64,000 nucleotides of DNA. Origin: Flavobacteriales bacterium UBA1494. Lineage in GTDB: Bacteria > Bacteroidota > Bacteroidia > Flavobacteriales_E > Vicingaceae. Both the position numbers and the translations under genes were made by a program. The notes under the pieces are model-generated. The model was not told where the DNA came from. It did not search any database and worked only from the letters and a program-made list of their open reading frames with translations. Below, one piece after another: positions 62,915 to 64,000 of the stretch. Location: positions 30,661 to 94,660 of the forward strand of contig CAJJAT010000007.1 in NCBI GenBank assembly GCA_905182175.1. Direction: 5' to 3'. Numbering within the stretch: position 1 is the first letter of the stretch; each line of letters starts with the position of its first letter.

Positions 62915-63571
62915 CCTCATGTAGTTTTAACGAAAGCTTTTTTATTCCGTGTCTATGATAAAAATACCGAGGCCAAAAGACGTTTTCTCTATATTTTCAA
63001 TAGTTAAGAGACCACGAATAAAAAATAACTTCAAATAAAATTTACGCTTCCCATTAACTTAATCGATTTATAATAAACTAGATGCATGATACAATGGCAA
63101 ACCTCCGTGCTTTAACTTTGTTGATTTTCTAGATAACTTCGGTAATTTACAAATACCGGGTAATTTATCTTTTGAGAAGACTCCTCGTTTATTTACTTCA
63201 TGTGTTGCTGCACTTAGCAAAAGGATAGTCAACTCATTTCTTGAATTAGATGGTATGCCGCAGGGTTACAAACCACTGCGGAACATATTCCTTTTAATCA
63301 ACATCCTGCGGTATGATTAATGAGTTTTCTTTTTCATTTAACACAAGATACAATCGTGCGTTAGCGGGTAAGGAATCCAGCACTAAAACACCTCCTGTTT
63401 TGAAAGAGAAAGTAAAATATGAGTCTGCGCCCAACATTAATCCAACTGGATATTCTTTGGGTGAGAGAAGCTTTCAAAAAACCAAAAATGAATCTTAGCA
63501 ACACGATTAAAGACATCTATCTTATTTTTTTTGAGCAAATTACCGAGATAGTGCTACTCAACTAATCTATT
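62915..63571. other. Non-coding region upstream of the RHS core
   Basis: About 650 bp; presumably the rest of the RHS gene, too degraded to read. A 61-codon plus-strand frame at 63313-63498 (YESAPNINPTGYSLGERSFQ) is short and unconvincing. A near-perfect inverted repeat TGCCGCAGG / CCTGCGGTA (63256-63264 and 63304-63312) lies here. Confidence 0.4.
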
Positions 63572-64000
63572 TTAAATATCCGTTATTACATCAAACTCCT
63601 TAAAACTGCCAACAACGGCAAGGCCGTAAACCTCTTTTGCTACTTCTTTCCTTTTTATTTTTTCTGCGATTTGATTTAAGGTAGACCCAGAGCCAACCGC
63701 GTCATCAATAAGCAAGACTTTATTAAATTTTCGCACTTCAGCTATTGCAAAAGTATTTTCTGCATTCACAATTCTATCCTCTAGTTTGTTCAACGATTTT
63801 TGAGGAACAAGAATAATCCCACTTATTTTTAAGATGTTCACCACCGGTAAAGGAACATTGAAATTTTCTTCTAAGGTTTTCATTATTTGCACCTCCCTTC
63901 TTATTGTTGGAGGAACATAACCAACGGCATCAAAACCCTCATTCACAATAAATTTTAGAACATTTTCCTTAATCTCTCTAATTAAAATATTCATTAAAAA
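63572..64000 (-). CDS. Phosphoribosyltransferase-domain protein (possibly the C-terminal part of a longer protein)
   Basis: Minus-strand frame open to the window edge; an ATG at 63994 would give 140 residues. The PRPP-binding loop of type I phosphoribosyltransferases is KVLLIDDAVGSGSTLNQIAE (two acidic residues followed by the GSGST turn). Upstream, GFDAVGYVPPTIRREVQIMK resembles the front strand of ComF-like PRTase domains attached to helicases and other DNA-uptake or repair proteins. Since the frame continues past the edge without a stop, the ATG may be internal. The reaction is not determinable; some such domains are non-catalytic. Confidence 0.65.
   Translation of the reverse strand, partial: FLMNILIREIKENVLKFIVNEGFDAVGYVPPTIRREVQIMKTLEENFNVPLPVVNILKISGIILVPQKSLNKLEDRIVNAENTFAIAEVRKFNKVLLIDDAVGSGSTLNQIAEKIKRKEVAKEVYGLAVVGSFKEFDVITDI

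Noticed and set aside
1..64000. Stop-codon reassignment as an explanation for in-frame stops
   Set aside because: TAA, TAG and TGA all occur inside broken genes, intact genes end in the same codons, and frameshifts are equally common.
1..64000. tRNA, rRNA or CRISPR features
   Set aside because: I scanned intergenic regions for T-loop (GGTTCGAATCC-like) sequences, rRNA-like blocks and regularly spaced repeats and saw none; the 11-bp array at 49.8 kb is too short-period for CRISPR.

Overview
The window is AT-rich DNA from a member of the Bacteroidota, most likely the order Flavobacteriales or a close relative. This rests on type IX secretion C-terminal sorting domains, a TonB-dependent receptor with a carboxypeptidase-like N-terminal domain, a GWxTD lipoprotein, an S46 dipeptidyl-peptidase, a bacillithiol-linked YtxJ protein, near-absence of Shine-Dalgarno sequences, and promoters of the TTTG / TAnnTTTG type. 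I saw no rRNA, tRNA, CRISPR array or intact insertion sequence.

Layout. 0-9.6 kb is compact housekeeping: ytxJ with a tiny overlapping lipoprotein gene (minus), then a tightly packed plus-strand run of ung, a BamA/TamA-like porin, rmuC, a GWxTD lipoprotein, rlmB, a GT39-like membrane glycosyltransferase and a PlsC-like acyltransferase. 10.1-14.1 kb has a VOC protein, an SDR, a frameshifted TIGR04283-type glycosyltransferase, and divergent DUF547 and rhodanese genes. These last three are typical satellites of arsenosugar-biosynthesis loci, but no radical-SAM ArsS is present. 14.5-22.6 kb has an S46 peptidase, a HisC-like aminotransferase, a TonB-dependent receptor and an ABC exporter. 23.4-34.9 kb is an eroded region: a frameshifted beta-helix/T9SS gene, a broken DUF2339-DUF3999 pair, a coiled-coil gene with an amber codon, a dead lipoprotein gene and a dead UPF0158-like gene. 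Among them survive a fasciclin gene, a solitary Thoeris-type TIR-like gene and a DUF3024 gene. 35.1-43 kb has ldh, an S8 protease, a T9SS-exported haloperoxidase/PAP2 protein, dihydroorotase and a zinc-ribbon protein. 43-51.7 kb has a dead TonB receptor, the proC-proB-proA operon, a dead universal stress protein, an XRE regulator with 2 TM segments and a lipoprotein. 51.8-54.3 kb is a LysR / SbtA-type bicarbonate-transporter module. 54.4-64 kb has a desaturase, a methyltransferase, a dead cytochrome-c peroxidase, an HMA protein, CBS, OsmC and TlpA-like proteins, a dead RHS gene on the minus strand and a phosphoribosyltransferase domain at the edge.

The dominant theme is gene decay: roughly 15 recognisable broken genes, with in-frame TAA, TAG and TGA codons and single-base indels, often in homopolymer runs, next to perfectly intact housekeeping genes. 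The most interesting live structures are: (i) the LysR-SbtA module, where a TTATG-N5-CATAA dyad overlaps the regulator's own -7 element; (ii) GACAG-like words repeated every 11 bp upstream of the XRE/2TM gene; (iii) a ~105-bp dispersed repeat present in two diverged, oppositely oriented copies 33 kb apart; (iv) the solitary TIR-like protein. All assignments come from reading the sequence; no database search was run.
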